A DNA stretch of 64,000 nt from JAAXHH01 sp965225915 (lineage in GTDB: Bacteria > JAAXHH01), in the NCBI GenBank assembly GCA_965225915.1, contig OZ245326.1:496001-560000 (forward strand), in the 5' to 3' direction. The notes under the pieces were generated by a model. It had not been told where the DNA came from, ran no database searches, and saw only the letters and a list, made by a program, of their open reading frames with translations. Both the position numbers and the translations under genes were made by a program. Shown in pieces: positions 42,237 through 50,570 of the stretch; positions within the stretch are counted from its first letter, which is position 1; every line of letters starts with the position of its first letter.

Positions 42237-43316
42237 ATGACCAGGGTTAACGAAGACTATCAGAGCATCGGCCTGCCACCGGGCGTTATCCGCCTGAGCC
42301 GGAACGAAAACCCCATCGGGCCTTCCCCCGCCGTCATCGAAGCCGTGAAGGCGCGATGCGCCCGGATTAACCGCTACGAAGACCCCGATCAGATCGCCCT
42401 TTTTCGCAAACTGGCCGAACTCCACGGCGTGCCGCACGATGAAGAGCTGTCGGTGCCCCATCTTGGGTCGGGTGAGGCATGGATCCTCGTGGGCGACGGC
42501 TCCGAACATGTTATGCACGCCATGGCCCGCTCCTTCCTGTCCGCGGGAGACGAAATAATCGAACCCCATCCTTCCTTCGGACTGATGGTCCGGTTCGGGA
42601 AGGAAATCGGCGCGCGACCCGTGCGGACGCCGTTGACACCGGAATACGGTTACGATCTGGACGCCATGACCGCGGCCATCAACGAACGGACCCGCATGGC
42701 CGTCATCACCAACCCAAACAATCCCACGGGAACGGTCTTGACGCACGAAGCGTTGTCCCGCTTCATCGCCGATGTGCCGGACCGCGTGATCGTCCTGATC
42801 GACGAGGCCTACATGGACCTGGTGAAGGACGACGCCAGCGCCGATGGCGCCAGGCTCGTCAGGGAATACGAAAATGTCCTCATGGTCCGCACCTTTTCGA
42901 AAGGTTACGGACTGGCGGCGTTTCGTTTCGGTTACGGCCTGGCCCAGCCCCAGGTGATGAAACGCATCCGCCAGTATCACGGAGGGGCGCCCAGCGCCAT
43001 GGTGATGACCGCAGCCATCGCCGCCCTCGACGATCCGGACCACGTGACGCGCACTCGGCAAGCCGCCAACGCCTCCAAGGAGATCTACTACGGGGCTTGC
43101 GAAGATCTCGGGCTCGAATATATCCGCAGCCAGGCGGCCTATGTCCTGATCAACGTGGGAGACGCCGCCGCTGTAACCACCGCCCTGGCCGAACGCGGCA
43201 TACTCGTCATAAACGCCGAACCCTCCTGGGACCTGAAGGGCATGATCCGGGTCTCCTACGGCTCCGAGGAAGAAAGCCGGATATTCACCGATACCCTGGG
43301 GGATATCCTGCGCTGA
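42237..43316 (+). CDS. HisC-like class I/II PLP aminotransferase
   Basis: A 359-residue fold-type I enzyme with IRLSRNENPIGPSP, NPNNPTGT at 159-166, D189 and Y192 in LIDEAYMD, PLP K222 in TFSKGYGLAAFR and R230. These features belong to the histidinol-phosphate aminotransferase group. Only 16 nt separate it from the NSS transporter, and hisB is nearby, so it might serve either histidine synthesis or the amino-acid catabolic run. Family membership is clear, the substrate is not. Confidence 0.87.
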   Translation: MTRVNEDYQSIGLPPGVIRLSRNENPIGPSPAVIEAVKARCARINRYEDPDQIALFRKLAELHGVPHDEELSVPHLGSGEAWILVGDGSEHVMHAMARSFLSAGDEIIEPHPSFGLMVRFGKEIGARPVRTPLTPEYGYDLDAMTAAINERTRMAVITNPNNPTGTVLTHEALSRFIADVPDRVIVLIDEAYMDLVKDDASADGARLVREYENVLMVRTFSKGYGLAAFRFGYGLAQPQVMKRIRQYHGGAPSAMVMTAAIAALDDPDHVTRTRQAANASKEIYYGACEDLGLEYIRSQAAYVLINVGDAAAVTTALAERGILVINAEPSWDLKGMIRVSYGSEEESRIFTDTLGDILR

Positions 43317-43394
43317 AGTGGCGCTGAAGGCGTGTTTCAATCCTCGCCGATGATGGTGAAATTCCAACCTTAAATTCGATCAGAAAGGCTCGCG

Positions 43395-44816
43395 ATGCCC
43401 GTATCCGAACTGTGTTTCACATCGGCGACCGATCTCGTCCATATGATCCGCCGCAAGGATGTCTCCGTTACGGAAGTCATGGAAGCCCACCTGGGCCAGG
43501 TCGACCGGGTGAATCCCGTCGTAAATGCCATCGTCACCTATCATCCCGATCACGCGTTGGATGAAGCCCGGAAAGCCGACGAGGCGATCGCGCGAGACGA
43601 GGCGCGGGGGCCCCTGTTCGGCCTGCCCATCGCCCACAAGGACCTGGTATCGACAAAAGGGGTCCGGACCACCTTCGGCTCGCCTATTTTCCGGGATTTC
43701 GTCCCGGACCAGGACGAACTGATCGTGGAGCGATTGAAGAAAGCCGGGGCCATCTCCTTCGGCAAGACGAACGTGCCGGAATTCGGAGCCGGGTCCCAGA
43801 CCTTCAACCCCGTCTTCGGCGCGACGCTCAACCCCTACGACACGTCCCGGACCTGCGGCGGCAGCAGCGGCGGAGCGGGTGTGGCGCTCGCCTGCGGCAT
43901 GCTGCCCATCGCCGACGGCAGCGACATGGGCGGCTCATTGCGCAACCCGGCCAACTTCTGCAACGTGGTGGGGCTGCGATCTGCGCCGGGCCGTGTGCCG
44001 CGCTGGCCCGCGATCAACGCCTGGGGGAAACTCAGCGTCCAGGGTCCCATGGCCAGGACGGTGGGGGACGCCGCCCTCATGCTCAGCGCCATTGCAGGTC
44101 CCGATCCGCGCGCGCCGCTTTCCATCCGGGAGCCGGGACGTTCCTTCGCGCTGCCGCTGGAACGGGATTTCAAGGGAGTGACCATCGCGTGGAGCCCTGA
44201 CTTCGGCGGGTTGCCCGTGGATCCGGAGGTCGCCTCAGTAATTGATGAGAAGCGTGGGGTATTCGAGGATCTAGGCATGAACGTCAAACCGGGGCAGCCC
44301 GACTTCGCCGAAGCCGACGAGGTGTTCAAGACGCTGCGGGCGTGGTCCTTCATCCAGGGTTACGGTGATCTGCTCGAAAAGCACCGCCACCAGATCAAGG
44401 ACACCGTCATTTGGAATCTCGAGGCCGGATTCGCCCTTACGGGTCCGCAGGTTGCCCGCGCGGAGATGGACCGGACCACGTTGTACCATCGGGTCCGCAG
44501 GTTCATGGACCGCCATGCCTTTATGATCTATCCCGTCAGCCAGGTTCCGCCATTCGACGTAAACACGCCCTACCCCACCGAAATAGACGGCGTTCAGATG
44601 GAGACTTACATCGACTGGATGAAATCGTGCTACTACATCACCGTCACGGGTCTTCCCGCCATTTCCGTACCCTGCGGATTCACCTCCTCGGGACTGCCCG
44701 TCGGGCTGCAGATCGTCGGCCGGCACGAGGACGAACTCGGGGTCCTGCAACTCGCTCACGCCTTCGAACAGGCGACCCATACCTGGAAAAGGCGCCCGCC
44801 CGTGACCGCGTCGTGA
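43395..44816 (+). CDS. Amidase (amidase signature family)
   Basis: A 473-residue Ser-Ser-Lys hydrolase. K82 is in LPIAHKDL, S157 in CGGSSGGAGVALACG, and the nucleophile S181 in GSDMGGSLRNPANFC. The C-terminal segment SCYYITVTGLPAISVPCGF is conserved in the family. Homologues hydrolyse aliphatic or aromatic amides, or act as GatA; with no gatB or gatC adjacent, a catabolic amidase is more likely. It lies 79 nt after the HisC-like gene. Confidence 0.88.
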   Translation: MPVSELCFTSATDLVHMIRRKDVSVTEVMEAHLGQVDRVNPVVNAIVTYHPDHALDEARKADEAIARDEARGPLFGLPIAHKDLVSTKGVRTTFGSPIFRDFVPDQDELIVERLKKAGAISFGKTNVPEFGAGSQTFNPVFGATLNPYDTSRTCGGSSGGAGVALACGMLPIADGSDMGGSLRNPANFCNVVGLRSAPGRVPRWPAINAWGKLSVQGPMARTVGDAALMLSAIAGPDPRAPLSIREPGRSFALPLERDFKGVTIAWSPDFGGLPVDPEVASVIDEKRGVFEDLGMNVKPGQPDFAEADEVFKTLRAWSFIQGYGDLLEKHRHQIKDTVIWNLEAGFALTGPQVARAEMDRTTLYHRVRRFMDRHAFMIYPVSQVPPFDVNTPYPTEIDGVQMETYIDWMKSCYYITVTGLPAISVPCGFTSSGLPVGLQIVGRHEDELGVLQLAHAFEQATHTWKRRPPVTAS

Positions 44817-44924
44817 AAACGCTCGGCATGCCGCACAGCTGGAACGGAAGCTACGCGCGGTATGACATTCCGGATTCCTTCGTTGATCATATGGAAGTTT
44901 CGCCGTGTTCCGAAGGGGACGACC

Positions 44925-46283
44925 ATGCCCGCTAAGGCGGAAATCGTCATCTGCGGCGCGGGTGTGGCAGGCGTGGCCGCCGCGTATCATCTCGTCGTTC
45001 GCCGCGGAGTGCGCGGTGTCGTGCTCGTCGACGAAAGACCGCCTCTGTCGCTGACCAGCGCCTACGGCACTGAAGCATACCGAAACTGGTGGCCCGACCT
45101 CGCCATGTTCCAGTTTATGGACCGGAGCATCGCCTTGATGGAGAATCTGGCGACCGAAAGCGGTAACGCGGCCCGGATGAACCGGAGGGGATACGTTTTC
45201 CTGACCGCCGACCCCGGCCGCGTCCAGGATCTGGAAAAAGAGGCGGAAACGGTCTCGAATCTGGGTGGCGGCGCTTTGCGCGTACATCGAGAAGGGGCGT
45301 CGTACGTACCGTCGCAACCGGAAGGACTGGAACCCGGACTGACAGGCGCCGATCTCGTGCTGGACGCCGATGCGATACGAAGGCTGTTTCCATTTCTCTC
45401 CGCGGATACGGTCGCTATGCTTCATGTCCGCCACTGCGGATGGCTGGACGTCCCTTCGCTGGGCCGGTGGATGCTCGACCGCATAACATCCGGAGGCGGT
45501 AGGGTCGTTCGGGACCGAATCACGAAGGTAGACACCAGGAACAACCGGGTCAGCGCGGTCATACTTGAATCGGGATCTGTCATTGAAACCGAAAAACTCA
45601 TCCTCGCCGCGGGGCCACTGGCGCCGGAAGCCGGCAGGATGCTGGGACTGGATATACCGGTCTTCATGGAACTGCACGGCAAAGTCACCGTGGAAGACAG
45701 GGCCGGTATATTGCCCGCCGAAGCACCCATGCTGCTCTGGACCGACCCGATCGAGTTGGTCTGGGACGACGAAGATCGGCGGGGCCTTTCCGCGTGTGCG
45801 GACACCCGTTACCTCATCGAGCCCTTTCCGGCGGGCCTCCATATCCGCCCCCGGTTCAGGGACGGCAAGCAGACCTTTCTGGGTATCTGGACCTACGACG
45901 TGACACCGCGGGAGGCCAGTTTCCCTCCAGCATTCGATCCGGTCTACCCGGTGATCGTCCTCCGCGGACTGGCCCGGATGATCCCGGGGATGAAGGTGTA
46001 TTTCGAAACGGCGGACCAGCTACCGGTCGACGGTGGATATTACTGTAAGACCCCGGACAACCGGCCGCTGATCGGACCGCTGCCCGTCGAGGGCGCTTAC
46101 ATCGCCGGGGCGCTTTCAGGCTACGGTGTGATGGGCTCGCAGGCGGCGGGAGAACTGATCGCGGCACACGTCACCGACGCGTTGTTACCGGAAAACGCGA
46201 AGACCTTTTCGTACGATCGTTTCGACGGTGTCTCGACTGCCGATATGCTGGAAATCAGGGATGCCACCGGGGGACAGTTGTGA
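44925..46283 (+). CDS. FAD-dependent oxidoreductase (DAO family)
   Basis: A 452-residue flavoprotein with GAGVAGVAAAYHL at 11-23 for FAD binding and VVLVDE after it. SAYGTEAYRNWWPD and the C-terminal PDNRPLIGPLPVEGAYIAGALSGYGVMGSQAAGELIA are typical of the glycine/sarcosine/D-amino-acid oxidase group. It oxidises a C-N bond of an amino acid or amine. The frame opens at 44862, but ATG 44925 fits the start of the FAD motif. It ends with a stop before a 218-nt gap. In the run it could oxidise the amine freed by the amidase or metallohydrolase. Confidence 0.85.
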   Translation: MPAKAEIVICGAGVAGVAAAYHLVVRRGVRGVVLVDERPPLSLTSAYGTEAYRNWWPDLAMFQFMDRSIALMENLATESGNAARMNRRGYVFLTADPGRVQDLEKEAETVSNLGGGALRVHREGASYVPSQPEGLEPGLTGADLVLDADAIRRLFPFLSADTVAMLHVRHCGWLDVPSLGRWMLDRITSGGGRVVRDRITKVDTRNNRVSAVILESGSVIETEKLILAAGPLAPEAGRMLGLDIPVFMELHGKVTVEDRAGILPAEAPMLLWTDPIELVWDDEDRRGLSACADTRYLIEPFPAGLHIRPRFRDGKQTFLGIWTYDVTPREASFPPAFDPVYPVIVLRGLARMIPGMKVYFETADQLPVDGGYYCKTPDNRPLIGPLPVEGAYIAGALSGYGVMGSQAAGELIAAHVTDALLPENAKTFSYDRFDGVSTADMLEIRDATGGQL

Positions 46284-46501
46284 GTGATTACCCAGGACGC
46301 GAGACCGGAACCTAAACGCCGACACCATGGGTGAAAACCTGGACCTCTCGCTCCTCACGGGGAGAATCGGAATCAATCTGCGTTAAAGCGTCATTTGGTA
46401 TTGGTCCTTTGTCGGTGCGATGGTATAATCAGTCAGTTCATATCATCCAGCAGAACCCCTCTACCTGGCGAGTCTAGAAACGCTATCCGATCGGAGACTC
46501 C

Positions 46502-47620
46502 ATGTCAGCGGCTGACTACGATCTGCTCATACGCGCAGGCCGCGTGTTTTGCGCGGACTCGGGCCTTGATGGACCGGGCGCCGTGGCAGTGAAAGACGGA
46601 CGCATAGCGGCATCGGGACCGGGGATCGATGGATCGGCAGCCATGACTTTCGACTTTCCCGACGCCCTTGTGCTGCCGGGACTGGTAGACCTGCACGCCC
46701 ACCCGGCGCGCGGCGGCTCGCGGTACGGCGTAGATCCGGACGCCCACTTTCTGCCCCGGGGCGTTACGACCGTTCTTTCCCAGGGCGACGCAGGAGCCAA
46801 CAACTGGCCGGCATACCGGGACCGGGTGATCCAGGCCTGCAGGACTCGGGTGCTTCTCGCCATAAACCTGTCAATCCACGGTGAATCCCATCCGGGCGGC
46901 TGCTTCCCGGACCTGGACGCCGCGGACGTGGACGCCTGCGTTTCGGCCATCGAATCCGGGGGCGACGCCATATGGGGTATCGCGGCCAACACGGGACCAA
47001 GTAATCCCACCCCACCCCGGGAAATCATGAATCGCGCCCTGGAGGCTTCCAAACGATCCGGCAAACCCCTCCTGGTCGGTACGCGCCTATCCAGCGACTG
47101 GTCGCTCGACGACCAGTTGCCGTTGCTGCGGTCCGGAGACGTGGTCACCTACTGTTTCAACGACTTTCCCGAGAGCGTCGTAAAAGACGGACGGATCCGT
47201 CCCAGTGTCCGTGATGCCCGTGAACGAGGCGTCCTCTTCGATATCGGTCATGGCATGAGATCCTTCAGCTTCGAAGTCGCCGAGGCCGCCATTGCCGACG
47301 GATTTCTGCCCGATACGATATCCACCGACCAGTACAGCCGTCACGTGGGCAGCAGGCCGCAGCACGACCTGCCTCGAACGCTATCCAAGCTGATCGTGGC
47401 CGGCATGTCGGAACGGGACGCATTCCTGCGGGTGACGGCCCGCCCCGCGGAAGTGCTCGGACTTAAGAACGAAGTCGGCACCCTCCGAGCCGGCGCCTCC
47501 GGTGACGTATCGGTCCTGAGATGGAACGAAAACGCGCCGCCGCTGCAAGACGTGGACGGTATAGAGCGGCCCGGCGGCTGTTGGGAACCCGTACTCGCAG
47601 CCCGGGCGGGCATCGTTTGA
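46502..47620 (+). CDS. Amidohydrolase-superfamily metallohydrolase
   Basis: A 372-residue TIM-barrel hydrolase. LVLPGLVDLHAHPARGG carries the metal-binding HxH (H65, H67), FDIGHGMRSFSFEVAEAAI the later histidine, TISTDQYSRH the aspartate, and the last domain RPAEVLGL...GTLRAGASGDVSVL closes the beta-sandwich. This matches the amidohydrolase/deacetylase group (dihydroorotase-like, D-aminoacylase-like). A carboxylated lysine equivalent is not obvious. It probably cleaves an N-acyl or cyclic amide. Confidence 0.83.
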   Translation: MSAADYDLLIRAGRVFCADSGLDGPGAVAVKDGRIAASGPGIDGSAAMTFDFPDALVLPGLVDLHAHPARGGSRYGVDPDAHFLPRGVTTVLSQGDAGANNWPAYRDRVIQACRTRVLLAINLSIHGESHPGGCFPDLDAADVDACVSAIESGGDAIWGIAANTGPSNPTPPREIMNRALEASKRSGKPLLVGTRLSSDWSLDDQLPLLRSGDVVTYCFNDFPESVVKDGRIRPSVRDARERGVLFDIGHGMRSFSFEVAEAAIADGFLPDTISTDQYSRHVGSRPQHDLPRTLSKLIVAGMSERDAFLRVTARPAEVLGLKNEVGTLRAGASGDVSVLRWNENAPPLQDVDGIERPGGCWEPVLAARAGIV

Positions 47621-47659
47621 AATCACGATAGCACAAGTCTCAAACAAGGAGATGCCTAC

Positions 47660-48517
47660 ATGGTTTTTGGATCGGGAGACTACACCTACGAAGTCGTCGA
47701 AGGATGGGGAGGCGGTGCCGACGGCCGCGGCCTCGGCGTGGTTTCCTCCATGGCCGTCGATTCAAAGGACCGCGTCCACGTCATCGACCGGGAGCCCAAC
47801 CCGGCGATCGTCGTCTACGACCGGGATGGTCGTTTCCTGTACGATTGGGGACAGGATATCTTCAATGTGCCCCATTCCATCTGGATCAGCGAAGACGACA
47901 TCATCTACATCACCGACGTTCTGTTGCATACCGTCATGTCCTTCACCCTGGAAGGGAAGATGCTTTCCATGCTCGGCACACCTGAAAAGCCGGGTGAACT
48001 GGGCAAACCCTTCAATTCACCCACATGGGCGGTGCTCGGACTGAACGACGACCTGTACGTGACTGACGGCTACGGTCATCACTACGCGCACCGTTTTACT
48101 ACAGACGGTGAACTGCTCTGTACCTGGGGTGGTTACGGAAGCGCACCAGGGCAATTCGATACGCCCCACTGCGTCCGCGTCGACAGGGACGAACGGGTCC
48201 TGATCGTGGACCGTGGAAACTCGCGGGTTCAGATATTCGACACCGAAGGCCGCTACCTCCAATCGTGGGACCATCTGCTGGCGGCCAACGACCTGTACAT
48301 CGACAAAGACGACATCATCTACTTGGCCGAAGCCCCGGGCCGGGTCAGCATACTGAACCTGGACGGCGAAGTGCTGTCCCAATGGGGCGGCAAGGGGGAA
48401 TCGCCGGGACTTTTCGCGGACGCGCCTCACGGGATCTGGGTGGATTCCCACGGTGATGTCTACGTGTGCGAAGTCCCCTTCGTGCACAACCGGATTCAAA
48501 AATACAGGCGGGTATGA
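47660..48517 (+). CDS. NHL-repeat beta-propeller (peptidyl-alpha-hydroxyglycine lyase-like)
   Basis: A 285-residue protein of about six NHL-type blades: GLGVVSSMAVDSKDRVHVID, NVPHSIWISEDDIIYITD, APGQFDTPHCVRVDRDERVLIVDRGNSRVQIFD, ADAPHGIWVDSHGDVYVCE. HSIW, HCVR and HGIW recur at equal spacing and could place histidines around a central metal, as in peptidyl-alpha-hydroxyglycine alpha-amidating lyase. No signal peptide is seen. AGGAG precedes ATG 47660, 39 nt after the metallohydrolase gene. Many such propellers have no known reaction. Confidence 0.78.
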   Translation: MVFGSGDYTYEVVEGWGGGADGRGLGVVSSMAVDSKDRVHVIDREPNPAIVVYDRDGRFLYDWGQDIFNVPHSIWISEDDIIYITDVLLHTVMSFTLEGKMLSMLGTPEKPGELGKPFNSPTWAVLGLNDDLYVTDGYGHHYAHRFTTDGELLCTWGGYGSAPGQFDTPHCVRVDRDERVLIVDRGNSRVQIFDTEGRYLQSWDHLLAANDLYIDKDDIIYLAEAPGRVSILNLDGEVLSQWGGKGESPGLFADAPHGIWVDSHGDVYVCEVPFVHNRIQKYRRV

Positions 48518-48614
48518 TAACAGTACGTTATCCAGCTCCCGCACGGCGATCATCGCGGTTTGTCCTGTCCTCTAAACAGGATTACAAGTTCACAAGTTTC
48601 GTTGGAGCTTCACC

Positions 48615-49712
48615 ATGGCATTCGAAATACTGGAACAGGGCATGATCGCCCGGCAGCCGACGACCGGACCAGACGCGGTCGCGGCCTGCTCCCGTTGCTT
48701 GGTAACAGAAGATGGAGATCTTGTTTGTTCATTCGCCGTCCAGGAAGCACTCGGACAGAACGACTTCAAGCAGGTCATTGTGCGCTCGAGCGACGGGGGC
48801 AGGACGTGGTCGAAGCCGGCCTATCTCTGGCCCCATCTGCACAAGGAATACGCCCACATCGGGTCGATCAGCCAGGCGCCGGACGGAACCTGTTTAATTT
48901 CCGGCATACGCATACCCATCGATGTACCCGGCGAATCTTTCTGGCTGGACGAGACCGAGGGCATCAAGCAAAACGCCATGTTCTGGGCATCGTCGGCGGA
49001 TCAGTGCCTGACCTGGACCGACCCTGTGCCGGTCGTTCTGCCCATCCCAGGGTCGGCGGAGGCGCCCGGTGCGCTCACCGTGACGCACGACGGTACGTGG
49101 ATCTGTTGTTATTCGCCTTACAATACCTTCGATCCTTCCGTGAAAGTGGATCGAAACCAGGTGGTATACCTGCGAAGCACGAATCGGGGCGCTACCTGGT
49201 CCCACGGTTCGATGTTTCGTTTCGACGACGCAGAATCGTCGGCCGCCGAGGCGTGGGTCGTGGAATTGGCCGATGGACGTCTGCTCGGCGCGTGCTGGCA
49301 TATCGCGCCGCACGGGAAGCAGGACTATCCGAACGCCTTCGCCCTCTCTCACGACGGGGGATTGACCTGGACACCTACCCGTCCTACGGGCACACTGGGC
49401 CAGTCCATCTCGCTGACCGCCCTGGAGGATGGACGGGCGCTAATGGTTTACAACCAGCGTCAGCACGGCGATCCCGGCATTCGTATGGCGATCGCGCGGC
49501 CCAGGGACGATGATTTCGGAATCGAAGCGGACGAACTGATCTGGAAGGCCAAGGTACGGACGCAGAGCGAAAGCTCCGGCGATCATGATGAATGGCAGGA
49601 CTACTCCTTCGGCGAACCCGCGGTGACCGTCCTGCCAGATGGCACGTTCCTGGTCGTCTTCTGGCTCATCCAGCCCGACGTCCAGGGAATCGGTTTCGTG
49701 AAAGTGAAGTAG
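48615..49712 (+). CDS. BNR-repeat sialidase-like protein
   Basis: A 365-residue six-bladed propeller with Asp-box motifs SSDGGRTW, STNRGATW and SHDGGLTW at regular spacing. There is no signal peptide, so the protein is probably cytoplasmic. The Arg triad of true sialidases is not clearly recognisable, although several arginines occur between blades. Bacteria of this type often carry such exo-alpha-sialidase-like genes beside sugar-acid enzymes. It ends the metabolic run, only 4 nt before an ICMT-like gene. Confidence 0.8.
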   Translation: MAFEILEQGMIARQPTTGPDAVAACSRCLVTEDGDLVCSFAVQEALGQNDFKQVIVRSSDGGRTWSKPAYLWPHLHKEYAHIGSISQAPDGTCLISGIRIPIDVPGESFWLDETEGIKQNAMFWASSADQCLTWTDPVPVVLPIPGSAEAPGALTVTHDGTWICCYSPYNTFDPSVKVDRNQVVYLRSTNRGATWSHGSMFRFDDAESSAAEAWVVELADGRLLGACWHIAPHGKQDYPNAFALSHDGGLTWTPTRPTGTLGQSISLTALEDGRALMVYNQRQHGDPGIRMAIARPRDDDFGIEADELIWKAKVRTQSESSGDHDEWQDYSFGEPAVTVLPDGTFLVVFWLIQPDVQGIGFVKVK

Positions 49713-49716
49713 CGCC

Positions 49717-50313
49717 GTGTCCTCCTCCCGGATCATACTGGGTTCTCTGGTCGCGGCTTCGGTACGTCATGGCATCTTCACGATTGCCCTTCCCTGGCTG
49801 ATCCTGTACCGGACCGCCGGTATGGAGGAGATGCAATTCAGCTCCGGGTTCCCGGCCGGCGGTTGGGTCTTGATTCTTCTGGGCGCGGTACTGTATATAC
49901 GCGCTTTCGGAGAACGTCTGCGCATGACCGCAGTGGTGACCGCGTCTACCGGGATACTCGGAACCGACGAAGTCCCACCAGGTTCTGCAGACGTAGCATC
50001 CTCCTCAACTACCACTGCAACACTCGACAGTATTCCCGCGGAAGATGCACGGCCCATATGGTCCGAAGGCGTCCACGGCTGGTCCCGCAACCCCCTGCTT
50101 CTCGGCGTCATCCTCATTTTGTTCGGAGAATTCCTGGCTTTCGAATCGCTCGCATTGCTGACCTACGCGGTGCTGTACTGGGCGTACCTGACGCTTTACT
50201 TGGTCATCGCAGAGGAACCGACCCTTCGACGCACCCTGGGTAACGAATACACCGAATACTGCCGGCAGGTACCGCGCTGGTTTCTACGTTTGCCCAGCCG
50301 AAAGTCGGCTTGA
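49717..50313 (+). CDS. ICMT/PEMT-family methyltransferase, second copy
   Basis: A 198-residue membrane protein starting with GTG 49717. Two hydrophobic helices (IILGSLVAASVRHGIFTIALPWLIL; GWVLILLGAVLYI) are followed by a Ser/Thr-rich loop of about 45 residues and then HGWSRNPLLLGVILILFGEFL and EEPTLRRTLGNEYTEYCRQVPRWF, the family AdoMet-site segments. Compared with the copy at 37929, the loop before the RNP motif is longer and rich in Ser, Thr and Asp. It follows the BNR gene by 4 nt, so probably shares its transcript. Confidence 0.75.
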   Translation: MSSSRIILGSLVAASVRHGIFTIALPWLILYRTAGMEEMQFSSGFPAGGWVLILLGAVLYIRAFGERLRMTAVVTASTGILGTDEVPPGSADVASSSTTTATLDSIPAEDARPIWSEGVHGWSRNPLLLGVILILFGEFLAFESLALLTYAVLYWAYLTLYLVIAEEPTLRRTLGNEYTEYCRQVPRWFLRLPSRKSA

Positions 50314-50570
50314 ACTCCCAGAATAACACCCTTTCCTTCTCCCATCGCGTCTATACCCGGCCACCACAACATGTCAATTTATCATATACGCCATATTGAC
50401 AGTCATCCACTGTCTTGAGCCCGCATTATTTAGCACAATCCGGCGAGAAATCCCCCGGAATTCCCGAAATAACCGGCGAAAACAGCGATGGCACACGTTT
50501 TGCGGTTAGTTATGGTGAGGATAGTGCTGGAGCACGGACAGATTCGGATAGAACGAGCAAGGAGGACACT

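Noticed and set aside
50415..50570. Upstream extension of clpB to 50415
   Set aside because: The extra 52 residues are unlike the Clp N-domain, and a strong GGAGG stands before ATG 50571.
50380..50570. CIRCE or heat-shock sigma promoter before clpB
   Set aside because: TTAGCAC occurs at about 50430, but no matching GAGTGCTAA follows at the right distance, and no convincing -35/-10 pair was found.
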